Origin: a virus
DNA length: 64,000 nt
Virus record (IMG/VR): IMGVR_UViG_3300008259_003217
Coordinates: 1 to 64,000 of that record
Reading direction: 5' to 3' (one strand)
The translations under genes were made by a program, and so were the position numbers. Below, piece by piece: positions 33,957 to 42,335 of this stretch. The stretch's first letter is position 1; each line of letters opens with the position of its first letter. The notes beneath the pieces were generated by a model, which searched no databases, had not been told where the DNA came from, and worked only from the letters and a program-made list of their open reading frames with translations.

Positions 33957-36683
33957 ATGGCAGATAAAAGAATATCACAGTTACCTTACGTTGGGAACAC
34001 AGGCTACACAACTAATGACATAATAGCTATAGTAAACTATGATGTATTTAGTGGTACGACAAAACATACACCATTAAGTCAGTTTTTACCTTATGTTTTA
34101 AGTGGGGTTACTTCTGGCGGGGATATTGTAAGTGGGACATATTTCCCATCTTCAGGATTACTACAATTAAATAACTCAACCGGTGGTACGATAACTATAC
34201 CTGGATACCAATACGTTGTCGGTGGGTCATATAATGACATTACCGAAGAATTAACATTAACAAATAATGATGGTAGTAATTTTCTCATAACTGGATTTAC
34301 TGACACATATTTCACTGGACTAACATTCCAAACTCCAGCGATGGATTTGACAATAACTAGAAATGATGGGTTTAGTGATACTGTAAGTCTGTTGCCTTTA
34401 CTTGGTGATACTTTTGTGACAGGAGGTACTTACGATTTAAATACTGGCGATGTTGAATTTACAAACAGTACTGGTGGTACATTTACTGTAACCGGATTTG
34501 TGACTGGGTATACAGATCACTATGTAACTGGTGGAACTTATGACATAACAACTGGTACATTAGATTTAAATACACAAACAACTACGGCATCAATAGCTGG
34601 GATAGACATTTTACATGAGGTTGGTACTGGTATTAATTCCACACAAAGAATAAATGTAAATTCTAATTCTTTTGGTGATTGTTCTTCAGTACTTGGTGGT
34701 GAGGGTAATACCTCTTATACTATATATAGTAACGTGACTGGTGGGTATTATAACACATCTGTAGGTTGTTCCACAACAATCGGTGGTGGGTATTGTAATA
34801 CCGCTTCAGTTTGTTTTTCGGTAATTGGTGGTGGAATATCAAACACATCAAACGGTAGATGTTCAGTCATAGCTGGCGGTGGTTCTAATACTGCGATTGG
34901 TACTTTGTCAACAATCGGTGGTGGTGATAATAACACAATCGAGACCGGTGGTAATATTGGTGGTGGTAGTGGAAACATTATTACATCAAATGGTATTGGT
35001 TCGGTTATTACCGGTGGAATTTTTAATGTATCTGAGGGAACGGTTAGTTCCATAAACGGAGGTAATTCAAATGTGGTTTGGGTATCGTCTGGAGGGGCTG
35101 TTATTGGTGGTGGAAATGACAACACCATCTTATCCACTAATGGTACAATTGCTGGTGGGTGTTTAAACACAATTTGGGGGACTAGTGATTGTTCAGTAAT
35201 TGGTGGTGGATGTCAAAATAAAATAATGTGTCCTACTTCAAAGAGTGTAATATCTGGTGGTATTTTAAATTACAGTGAAGGTGTATTAAATACGATAGGT
35301 GGTGGAGAATGTAATACATCGTACTCTTTTTGTTCAGTAATTAATGGTGGTTGTAAAAACACAATATGGTCAACAGGTACAAAATCTTTGATTGGTGGTG
35401 GTATTTGTAATACATCATGTGGTGGTAGTTCTGTCATTTCCGGAGGGGAAAAGAACTTAACCAAATTAAACTCTTGTTGTTCATTTATTGGTGGTGGTTG
35501 TAATAACATAACAGATAATTGTTATTCATCAATTGTTGGTGGGTATTGTAATCAATCTTGCGGTCAATATTCATTTGTTGGTAATGGTTTAGGTAATCAA
35601 TCATTAGGTGGTTGTAGTGTTATTGTTGGTGGTCAAAGTAATCAAAACATTGGTAACCATTCTTCAGTTTTAGGTGGATTACTTAATAACCTTAGAGGAT
35701 CCAGATCTGTTATTGGTGGTGGATCAACAAATACAGTAATGTCCACGGATAGTGTTATTGGTGGTGGGGTATCAAACTGTTTGAATGGTGATCATGGATT
35801 TATAGGTGGGGGTAGTGGGAACACGGTAGCATCATCCTCGTGTTTTTCAAACATTAATAGTGGGGCTAAAAATACGGTATTTACAGGAACAACGGGGTCA
35901 TCAATTAATGGTGGTATACATAATACAATTAGTTGTTCATCGATATATGGTATAATTAATGGTGGTGTTTGTAATACAATTTTGTCAAATTCTAGTATAA
36001 TTGTCGGTGGTGCATTAAATTACATTTTTAGTGGTGGATGTGTTAATATGATCGGTAATGGTCAACTTAATTTTATATCTGGGGGGACTTGTTATAGTAC
36101 AATAATTAACGGAATACAAAATAGAATATCCTCAAATTCCACTTATAGTTCAATAATTGGTGGTAGATGTAATACAGTACAATCAGAATATAGTACAGCT
36201 TATGGTTGTGGTGCTTTAACATCCAGATATGGTCAACAAAGTTTATCGATAGGTACGTTTTCAAATCCGGGAGATAATCAAAAGGTAGAGTTTTTACTTT
36301 CAAATAAAACTAATACAGCAACACCAACTAAATTATTTTTAGATTACCCAACAAGTACAGTAGGGTTAACAGTACCTAGTGGTAAAGCTTTATTTTTAAC
36401 GGTATCAATTTCAGCTGTTCAAGAAAACGCAACATTCCCATGTGGTGTTGGTTGTTCAGCTCATTATATTAGAAAAGTTGCTGTTAAAAATGTTGGTGGG
36501 AACACCACACTTATTGGGGCGGTTTCAACAGTGGGTACCGACGTTGAAAATAATACTGCTTGGAATGTTTCTATTTCCGCAAATAACACTTTAGATCAAT
36601 TAGAAATTTTAGTGACTGGGGTTGCTAGTGATAATATTAGATGGACAGCTCATGTGACTGGGGTTGAAATGTCTTGGATTTAA
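33957..36683 (+). CDS. large IGGGxxN-repeat fibre protein (third paralogue, Cys-rich repeats)
   Basis: 908 residues. Residues 1-45 (ADKRISQLPYVGNTGYTTND, KHTPLSQFLPYVL) are the shared attachment module. Residues 50-215 carry GGTYDLNTGDVEFTNSTGG and VTGYTDHYVTGGTYDITTG modules. Residues 230-760 hold about thirty repeats such as TIGGGYCNTASVC, SVIGGGCQNK, SFIGGGCNNITDNC and SVIVGGQSNQNIG, in which Cys occurs at fixed places before Asn and before Ser, suggesting a ladder of stacked cysteines. The last 140 residues (FLTVSISAVQENATFPCGVG, IRWTAHVTGVEMSWI) are a beta-sandwich head. Longest of the three repeat proteins and last gene of the fibre region. Confidence 0.85.
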   Translation: MADKRISQLPYVGNTGYTTNDIIAIVNYDVFSGTTKHTPLSQFLPYVLSGVTSGGDIVSGTYFPSSGLLQLNNSTGGTITIPGYQYVVGGSYNDITEELTLTNNDGSNFLITGFTDTYFTGLTFQTPAMDLTITRNDGFSDTVSLLPLLGDTFVTGGTYDLNTGDVEFTNSTGGTFTVTGFVTGYTDHYVTGGTYDITTGTLDLNTQTTTASIAGIDILHEVGTGINSTQRINVNSNSFGDCSSVLGGEGNTSYTIYSNVTGGYYNTSVGCSTTIGGGYCNTASVCFSVIGGGISNTSNGRCSVIAGGGSNTAIGTLSTIGGGDNNTIETGGNIGGGSGNIITSNGIGSVITGGIFNVSEGTVSSINGGNSNVVWVSSGGAVIGGGNDNTILSTNGTIAGGCLNTIWGTSDCSVIGGGCQNKIMCPTSKSVISGGILNYSEGVLNTIGGGECNTSYSFCSVINGGCKNTIWSTGTKSLIGGGICNTSCGGSSVISGGEKNLTKLNSCCSFIGGGCNNITDNCYSSIVGGYCNQSCGQYSFVGNGLGNQSLGGCSVIVGGQSNQNIGNHSSVLGGLLNNLRGSRSVIGGGSTNTVMSTDSVIGGGVSNCLNGDHGFIGGGSGNTVASSSCFSNINSGAKNTVFTGTTGSSINGGIHNTISCSSIYGIINGGVCNTILSNSSIIVGGALNYIFSGGCVNMIGNGQLNFISGGTCYSTIINGIQNRISSNSTYSSIIGGRCNTVQSEYSTAYGCGALTSRYGQQSLSIGTFSNPGDNQKVEFLLSNKTNTATPTKLFLDYPTSTVGLTVPSGKALFLTVSISAVQENATFPCGVGCSAHYIRKVAVKNVGGNTTLIGAVSTVGTDVENNTAWNVSISANNTLDQLEILVTGVASDNIRWTAHVTGVEMSWI

Positions 36684-36715
36684 TTTGATTTAATTATTTT
36701 TTTATTATATCTTTG
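36684..36715 (+). promoter_or_regulatory. Bacteroidetes-type promoter upstream of DNA polymerase
   Basis: TTTG at 36684-36687 and TATCTTTG at 36708-36715, spaced by 20 nt, match the -33/-7 promoter consensus (TTTG and TAnnTTTG) of the Bacteroidetes housekeeping sigma factor. Transcription would begin about 5-10 nt downstream, leaving a leader of roughly 45-50 nt. This implies early transcription of the polymerase by host RNA polymerase, unlike the flanking virion genes. Confidence 0.75.
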
Positions 36716-36728
36716 TGGTCAAGGTAAA

Positions 36729-36747
36729 TATCGTAAAGGTTACGATA
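36729..36747 (+). promoter_or_regulatory. inverted repeat in DNA polymerase leader (candidate operator)
   Basis: TATCGTAA-AGG-TTACGATA is a perfect 8-bp inverted repeat located between the promoter and the ATG at 36771. As RNA it forms a hairpin ending 23 nt before the start codon; as DNA it is a dyad just downstream of the transcription start. T4 DNA polymerase (gp43) is known to repress its own translation through a hairpin operator in its leader, which makes this site a candidate for analogous autoregulation, though the sequences differ. Confidence 0.55.
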
Positions 36748-36770
36748 GCTAATACACCAAAATTTAACAA

Positions 36771-39728
36771 ATGATATCACAAGAAGAAATTAAAAATTTC
36801 CTAGAAGGAAACGACCCGGAAGAATATATTGTTTCCGTAGAGTTTGATCACAAATCAGATCACATTTACAAAATTAAAGAAGTACCCGGTAAGGGTAAAA
36901 CAGTCCAACGAGACACATTAATAGCGTTCGCTTGGGTGGGTGACTTAAGAGGTTTAAACTTCTACAACTCGTCAAAGGATTTACAAAAACAAGCTATGAC
37001 CAAGTACGGTATAATGATTGAAAAATTACGTACCGATGGGAATGAAAGACTGGAATCTGGATTAACATTCATGGTTAAATCATTAAAAGGTTACAGGTCC
37101 TTGATTCAGTTCTTTAGAGATGGTGGATTGGATCCTTGGGGTGAAAATACTAAGGATAGAATATTAGTTCTAAATCCGGTAGAACAATACTTAATATCAA
37201 AAGAAAAAAGATTATTTAAAGGTTTTGAAGAATACAATGATATCACTAGACTTGTATTCGACTTGGAGACGACCGCTCTAGAACCTAAAGACGGTCGTAT
37301 ATTCATGATAGGAATTAAAACAAATAAAGGATACAAAAAAGTAATTGAGTGTTCTGATGAGGATGAAGAAAGAAGAGGAATTACCGAATTCTTTAGAATT
37401 ATTGACGAGATTAAACCATCAATAGTAGCTGGGTACAACTCATTTAACTTTGACTGGAATTGGATATTTGAAAGGTGTAAAATGTTAAACTTAGATATTA
37501 AAAGAATATGTAAGTCATTGTCCAAAGATAAATCAATATCACAAAAAGATTCATTACTAAAATTAGCTAATGAGGTTGAGAAATTCCCCCAGACTCAGAT
37601 ATGGGGTTATAATGTTATTGACATACTACATTCAGTTCGTAGAGCTCAAGCGATTAACTCAAACATTAAGGAAGCCGGTCTTAAGTATATCACAAAATTT
37701 ATTGACGCTGAAGCTGAAGATCGAATCTATATTGACCATACTAGAATTGGTCCAATGTATAGGGATAAGGAAGAATATTGGTTAAACATTAAAAATGGTA
37801 ATTATAAAAAGGTTGGTGTTGATCCGAATGTCGATGAGGTGTGTGAAAGAAGGTCTGACACATACATAAAAACAACTGGTGATGATATTGTTGAGAGGTA
37901 TCTTGATGATGACTTAGAAGAAACATTATTGGTTGATGATGAATATAATCAGGGATCTTTTCTTCTCGCGTCATTACTACCAACCACATATGAGAGGGTG
38001 TCCACCATGGGTACCGCTACTCTATGGAAAATATTAATGTTGGCTTGGTCATATAAAAATGGATTAGCTGTTCCAGGTAAACAAGAAAGACGTGAATTTG
38101 TCGGTGGATTATCTAGGTTAATAAAAACCGGGTACTCCAGAAATGTATTAAAACTTGACTACTCTTCACTATACCCGTCAATCCAATTAGTTCACGATGT
38201 ATTCCCGGAGTGTGATGTGACTGGAGTTATGAAAGGTTTATTATCTTACTTTAGGAACTCTCGTATTATGTATAAAAACTTAGCTGAAGAGTATTCAACA
38301 ATAGATAAGAAAAAATCATTATCATTTGACCGTAAACAATTACCAGTTAAGATTTTCATTAACTCCATGTTTGGTGCGTTATCAGCTCCACAAGTATTTC
38401 ACTGGGCTGATATCGATAAAGGTGAAATGATCACATGTACCGGTAGACAATATCTTCGTATGATGATCCATTTCTTCATGGATCGTGGGTATGTCCCGTT
38501 GGTGATGGATACCGATGGTATTAACTTTTCGGTACCTGATGGTACTGAATCCAGAAGATACGTCGGTAAGGGGTTAAACTGGAAAGTCGTTGAGGGTAAG
38601 GAATATGTTGGTGAGGAAGCTGATGTGATGGAGTTTAACGACCTAGCGATGAGAGGTGAAATGGCTCTAGACACTGATGGTCAATGGCCAGCGTGTATTA
38701 ATTTATCTAGAAAGAACTACGCTCTTATCACAGCTAAAGGAAAAATAAAGTTAACTGGTAATAGTATTAAGTCTAAGAAGATGCCAAAATACATTGAGGT
38801 ATTCTTAGAAAAAGGTATTAAGTTATTATTAGATGGTAAGGGTCAGGAATTTATTGAGTGGTACTATGAGTACTTACAAAAGATTTGTGATCAGAAAATA
38901 CCATTATCTGAGATCGCTAATAAGGGTAGGATAAAACAAACCGTAAAGGATTACAAAATACGTAGTACACAAAGAACAAAAGCTGGTAGTTTAATGTCTA
39001 GACAAGCTCACATGGAACTTGTTATTAAAGATAATTTAAATGTAAGTCTAGGTGATGTTATTTATTATGTTAATAATGGAACAAAAGTTTCCCAGGGGGA
39101 TGTTCAGAAAGTTAATAGACCAAAGAGGGGGTGGAGTGAGGAACAGGTAAGATTGTTCTTTTCAGAAGGTGAAAGATCTGATTATAAGAATAAAGAACAA
39201 TACTTATTAAACAATGGTTGGGAAAAATCCTGGTCAGACGATAACTGGGTACGTAGTGACTCTAAAAATAAAGAATCTAACACCGGAGTACCAACAGATG
39301 TAGCGTATAGATCGTCTAGTTCAGATTCGGTTATACAACTTAATTGTTATAGAATTGATCCGTCAGACTTGGAAAATAATCCGGGAATGTTAGGGGAATA
39401 CAACATACCAAGAGCTGTATCTACATTTAACAAACGAGTGGAACCACTACTAGTTGTGTTTAAAACAGAAATCCGTGATTCCATATTGGTAACAAAACCT
39501 GAAGATAGATCTTTCTTTACTAAAGAACAATCCCAACTAATAAACGGTCAACCATTTGAACAGAAAGATCAGGATGATCTAGATAGGGATGTTATGTATA
39601 TAACAAAAGATGAAAGATTTTTTTGGGAAAAAGTGGGTGTTAGTCCTTACCACATGTACAAAGACGCTGACCCAGTTATGTTAAAATATGTGGATGAGGG
39701 TGACTTAATCTATCTTCAGTCCATCTGA
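36771..39728 (+). CDS. DNA polymerase family B (T4 gp43-like replicative polymerase)
   Basis: 985 residues. Proofreading domain: Exo I VFDLETTALEPKDG (D164, E166) and Exo II AGYNSFNFDWNWIFERC (D228). An Exo III-like acidic Tyr motif lies in VERYLDDDLEET (about 375-385). Polymerase domain: motif A LKLDYSSLYPSIQL (D463), motif B KQLPVKIFINSMFGALSA (K-x-x-x-NSxxG), motif C VPLVMDTDGINFS (D580, D582). Motif C is DTDG, not the common DTDS. It replicates phage DNA 5' to 3' with 3'-5' proofreading. The last 170 residues are an extra C-terminal thumb/tail region. It sits alone between fibre and neck genes with its own host-type promoter, and its 3' end overlaps the convergent gene by 24 bases. Confidence 0.97.
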   Translation: MISQEEIKNFLEGNDPEEYIVSVEFDHKSDHIYKIKEVPGKGKTVQRDTLIAFAWVGDLRGLNFYNSSKDLQKQAMTKYGIMIEKLRTDGNERLESGLTFMVKSLKGYRSLIQFFRDGGLDPWGENTKDRILVLNPVEQYLISKEKRLFKGFEEYNDITRLVFDLETTALEPKDGRIFMIGIKTNKGYKKVIECSDEDEERRGITEFFRIIDEIKPSIVAGYNSFNFDWNWIFERCKMLNLDIKRICKSLSKDKSISQKDSLLKLANEVEKFPQTQIWGYNVIDILHSVRRAQAINSNIKEAGLKYITKFIDAEAEDRIYIDHTRIGPMYRDKEEYWLNIKNGNYKKVGVDPNVDEVCERRSDTYIKTTGDDIVERYLDDDLEETLLVDDEYNQGSFLLASLLPTTYERVSTMGTATLWKILMLAWSYKNGLAVPGKQERREFVGGLSRLIKTGYSRNVLKLDYSSLYPSIQLVHDVFPECDVTGVMKGLLSYFRNSRIMYKNLAEEYSTIDKKKSLSFDRKQLPVKIFINSMFGALSAPQVFHWADIDKGEMITCTGRQYLRMMIHFFMDRGYVPLVMDTDGINFSVPDGTESRRYVGKGLNWKVVEGKEYVGEEADVMEFNDLAMRGEMALDTDGQWPACINLSRKNYALITAKGKIKLTGNSIKSKKMPKYIEVFLEKGIKLLLDGKGQEFIEWYYEYLQKICDQKIPLSEIANKGRIKQTVKDYKIRSTQRTKAGSLMSRQAHMELVIKDNLNVSLGDVIYYVNNGTKVSQGDVQKVNRPKRGWSEEQVRLFFSEGERSDYKNKEQYLLNNGWEKSWSDDNWVRSDSKNKESNTGVPTDVAYRSSSSDSVIQLNCYRIDPSDLENNPGMLGEYNIPRAVSTFNKRVEPLLVVFKTEIRDSILVTKPEDRSFFTKEQSQLINGQPFEQKDQDDLDRDVMYITKDERFFWEKVGVSPYHMYKDADPVMLKYVDEGDLIYLQSI

Positions 39729-40064
39729 TGATAGTATGTACCAATTACCATCGACAAAAAATAATTGTACACACGAACCTTTTTCCATCATTAGTTCGTC
39801 CCACTCCTCATCAATTTTACCAATGTCAGGTTTAACCAATACCGTTGTTAATGACTTAACGATAATCATGTGATTATCTACCGAGTTTAAAGTTATTGTT
39901 GATTCTTGGGTACCTCGAACAATTAATAAAGTTTCATTTGATACTTTATATTCTGGTGTGTCAACTACTTTACTAACCGGTTTTTTATTTACTGGTACAC
40001 TTATACTTTGTGGTCCTCTCATTACGGTTTTTCTTGGTGATATGTTTGTTATTTTAAATGACAT
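39705..40064 (-). CDS. small beta-rich hypothetical protein
   Basis: 119 residues: VSNETLLIVRGTQESTITLN and HMIIVKSLTTVLVKPDIGKI, then a helix EEWDELMMEKGSC and a hairpin VQLFFVDGNWYILSSDG. This is a strand-rich fold like those of virion decoration or C-terminal fibre domains (the closing VQL-F-DG-WYI resembles fibre ends that contact solvent). No enzyme motif. Co-oriented with the neck-like gene (overlap of 11 bases) and convergent with the polymerase. Confidence 0.65.
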   Translation of the reverse strand: MSFKITNISPRKTVMRGPQSISVPVNKKPVSKVVDTPEYKVSNETLLIVRGTQESTITLNSVDNHMIIVKSLTTVLVKPDIGKIDEEWDELMMEKGSCVQLFFVDGNWYILSSDGLKID

Positions 40065-41181
40065 AAATTTGACTTGGCATTGCTCTAAACTTCATTGATT
40101 TGTTTAGATTTTCAGCGATTAAAGCCTCACGTTCCATAACCTTTTCTGGTTTAAGTCTGGTTAATCTACCTTCAGCTCCAATAAGTTCCTCGATTAATTT
40201 TGTTTTCTCATCTTTAGCTTCGGTAGCTAATGAAGTGTAATCCATCGTTAAATCACCATCCGGAGTTTTTAAATTCCCACTAAACTTACCACGTACCCTA
40301 GCTAAAGTTTCTTTACAATAAGCAATAAACCATCTTCTAACCCAGATCTGTGATGGGTTATTTAAGTCAACCCAACTCATCCTATCAAACGGTACGTCAG
40401 ATGGCATTGTAATGATGTCTGGATTTAATTTTAAACATTTGTCCCTATCTTCAGGACCAACGTCATAATACCAATACCAAACTTTACCTCTAGTGAGTGT
40501 TGAGTTACCGAAGTCAAACTTACCACCTGGTGTATTCATTAAGTGAATAGCTTTTTTACCATCAGGTAAAGCTGTAACTCTATACGTTAAATCACCAACA
40601 ATTATTCTTCTTTGAATGTTAATTTCCTGCATTCGTAATAACATATCAAATACCGGCATCATAAAGTAACTACCACCCATATTACCCATCTGTGCTAGTC
40701 CACCACCACCACCTAGTCCACCACCGACACCTAAAGCACCAAATGACCAAGGGTCAAACATAGTGTTATTTAACTCAGCTGGTGTAAACCAAAGTAACTC
40801 ATTTAATTCCCTATTAGCTGGGATTTCATATATTTGTTGATTAGGTACTAATTGGATGTAATCTTTTTTCAAAACGTAATCACCACCGGCCTGAAGACCA
40901 ACTATTTTTGAATAAGCGTAAGTATATCTTGTTTCATAATCTAAACTTCTAGTTGTGAACGCTCTTGACAATGACTGAGTATCCATGTTTAGATTATATA
41001 AATTTGTCCATTGGGATTCAATTAACCAGTCTTGGATGTATTGTGAATATTCATCGATTGAGAATTCCAACAGTGTGTCCATTTGTTCGTCCTCCAACTC
41101 AACACTTCTTTGTGGAGCACCAAGTAAATGTCTTATTTGGGTGTACAATTTACTTCTTTCAGGTTCTTGAATTATTGCCAT
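40054..41181 (-). CDS. neck protein, T4 gp13-like
   Basis: 375 residues. The N-terminus SKLYTQIRHLLGAPQRSVEL followed by EDEQMDTLLEFSIDEYSQYI is the helical start pattern of head-completion/neck proteins of the gp13 type (short linear motif LGAP then a helix with D-x-Q-x-x-x-x-x-x-x-x-A/S-I-x-x-Y). A mid-protein Gly-rich loop (residues 150-167, GVGGGLGGGGGLAQMG) may be flexible or contact the portal. QIWVRRWFIAYCKETLARVR is a long amphipathic helix. In T4-like virions gp13 with gp14 forms the neck ring below the portal. The assignment relies on the N-terminal pattern and the nearby gp14/gp15-like genes. Confidence 0.6.
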   Translation of the reverse strand: MAIIQEPERSKLYTQIRHLLGAPQRSVELEDEQMDTLLEFSIDEYSQYIQDWLIESQWTNLYNLNMDTQSLSRAFTTRSLDYETRYTYAYSKIVGLQAGGDYVLKKDYIQLVPNQQIYEIPANRELNELLWFTPAELNNTMFDPWSFGALGVGGGLGGGGGLAQMGNMGGSYFMMPVFDMLLRMQEINIQRRIIVGDLTYRVTALPDGKKAIHLMNTPGGKFDFGNSTLTRGKVWYWYYDVGPEDRDKCLKLNPDIITMPSDVPFDRMSWVDLNNPSQIWVRRWFIAYCKETLARVRGKFSGNLKTPDGDLTMDYTSLATEAKDEKTKLIEELIGAEGRLTRLKPEKVMEREALIAENLNKSMKFRAMPSQIYVI

Positions 41182-41196
41182 GATACTTGTTTTTAT

Positions 41197-41203
41197 ATAA
41201 ATA
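41197..41203 (-). promoter_or_regulatory. TATTTAT motif, 15 nt before ATG
   Basis: On the minus strand ATATTTAT is followed by ATAAAAACAAGTATC and the ATG at 41181. It occupies the 24-nt gap after the superoxide dismutase fusion gene. Confidence 0.45.
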
Positions 41204-41205
41204 TC

Positions 41206-42303
41206 TTATTGTTTTGTTCTAAGAAGGTATAACTCATTAACAAATCCCCAATTAACGTGATTCCAAAACTTTTTAATATATTCATCACGTTTGTTTTGGT
41301 ATTTTAAATAATAAGCGTGTTCCCATAAATCTAAACCTAAAATTGGGTACCCCCCATCTTTAACTGTATTCATTAATGGGTTATCTTGGTTGGGTGTAGA
41401 TACAATTTTCAATCTATTTGTTTTGGTTAATACCAACCAAACCCATCCAGATCCGAATCGATCTTTAGCTACCGATTCAAATTCATCTTTCATTTTTTTA
41501 ATATTCCCGTATTGTTTTGTGATTTTCTCGTAAACTTCACCTTTTGGTACTTGTTTCTTTGGTGATAACATTTTCCAGAACAACGCGTGATTAAACGCAC
41601 CCCCAGCGTTGTTCCTAATTGTATCGTTATACTTACTTATGGTTCTAATAATACTTTCCAATTCTAAATCACCTTTGTAGTTTTTTTTGGACAACGCGTC
41701 ATTAAGTTTTTTAACATACCCTTTATAATGTTTGTTATAATGGATGTCCATTGTTTTTGGATCCACAAATTGACTCATTGATGAATATGAATATGGTAAT
41801 CTTTCTATACCAATTTTTTTCATTTCCATAAGTAATTCAGATCTTAAATTTGTTTTTTCCTGAATCACTAATTGTTCACTGATTAGGTTAAGTTTTTTTT
41901 CAACCCCATATAAACTTTCATAAACTAAATTTTCGTATTGTGGGTAGTCCCTTTCAAACATTTTAACCAGTCGACCAGCGTACGCGTTAGCTTCGTCTTC
42001 GTTTTGTCCACCAATATCCTCACCACGTTCACGTTTCAAAACATCTCGTTGGTATTCGTGAACCCATTCATGAGCTAATGTTCTTAATATGTCCCGGTTT
42101 AATCTATTTTTTGTTAGAACTTTTATACCTCGTTCTGGGTGGTGACCACCAGTTGACATACTACCAATTCTTTCACCAACAAAATTTATGGTAATTTCAC
42201 GTTTAATCGGAATTTTTTTCTGTAGGTATCTGATAAAGTCGTCGGTTAATTTTCTATCTTCCGAAGACATATCACATTTAATATGTTTGACATTAACTTT
42301 CAT
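41206..42303 (-). CDS. zinc-metallopeptidase-like domain fused to Mn-type superoxide dismutase
   Basis: 365 residues in two domains. Residues 1-130 contain LRTLAHEWVHEYQRD (HExxH at 78-82) and GGQNEDEANAYAGRLVKMF (third-ligand Glu at about 102-104), a zincin pattern. Residues 165-365 form a complete Fe/Mn superoxide dismutase: metal ligands H188 (MDIHYNKHYKGY), H239 (NNAGGAFNHALFW), D325 and H329 (GLDLWEHAYYL), gateway H192, and the Mn-type glutamine Q306 in STPNQDNPL; FGSGWVWLV is the core strand. The SOD converts superoxide to H2O2 and O2. No frameshift separates the domains and the linker (131-164) is helical. It sits between neck and helicase genes, so a virion or assembly role is possible. 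The fusion is unusual to my knowledge. Confidence 0.93.
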   Translation of the reverse strand: MKVNVKHIKCDMSSEDRKLTDDFIRYLQKKIPIKREITINFVGERIGSMSTGGHHPERGIKVLTKNRLNRDILRTLAHEWVHEYQRDVLKRERGEDIGGQNEDEANAYAGRLVKMFERDYPQYENLVYESLYGVEKKLNLISEQLVIQEKTNLRSELLMEMKKIGIERLPYSYSSMSQFVDPKTMDIHYNKHYKGYVKKLNDALSKKNYKGDLELESIIRTISKYNDTIRNNAGGAFNHALFWKMLSPKKQVPKGEVYEKITKQYGNIKKMKDEFESVAKDRFGSGWVWLVLTKTNRLKIVSTPNQDNPLMNTVKDGGYPILGLDLWEHAYYLKYQNKRDEYIKKFWNHVNWGFVNELYLLRTKQ

Positions 42304-42335
42304 TAATGATAAATATTACCAATAATAAAAGATGA

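Noticed and set aside
14750-36683. Diversity-generating retroelement acting on C1q-like heads
   Set aside because: No reverse transcriptase, template repeat or adenine-specific variable region is visible in the window.
41206-42303. Host contamination explaining the SOD
   Set aside because: Base composition and codon use match flanking phage genes, it is tightly packed in a phage operon, and the N-terminal fusion is not typical of host sod genes.
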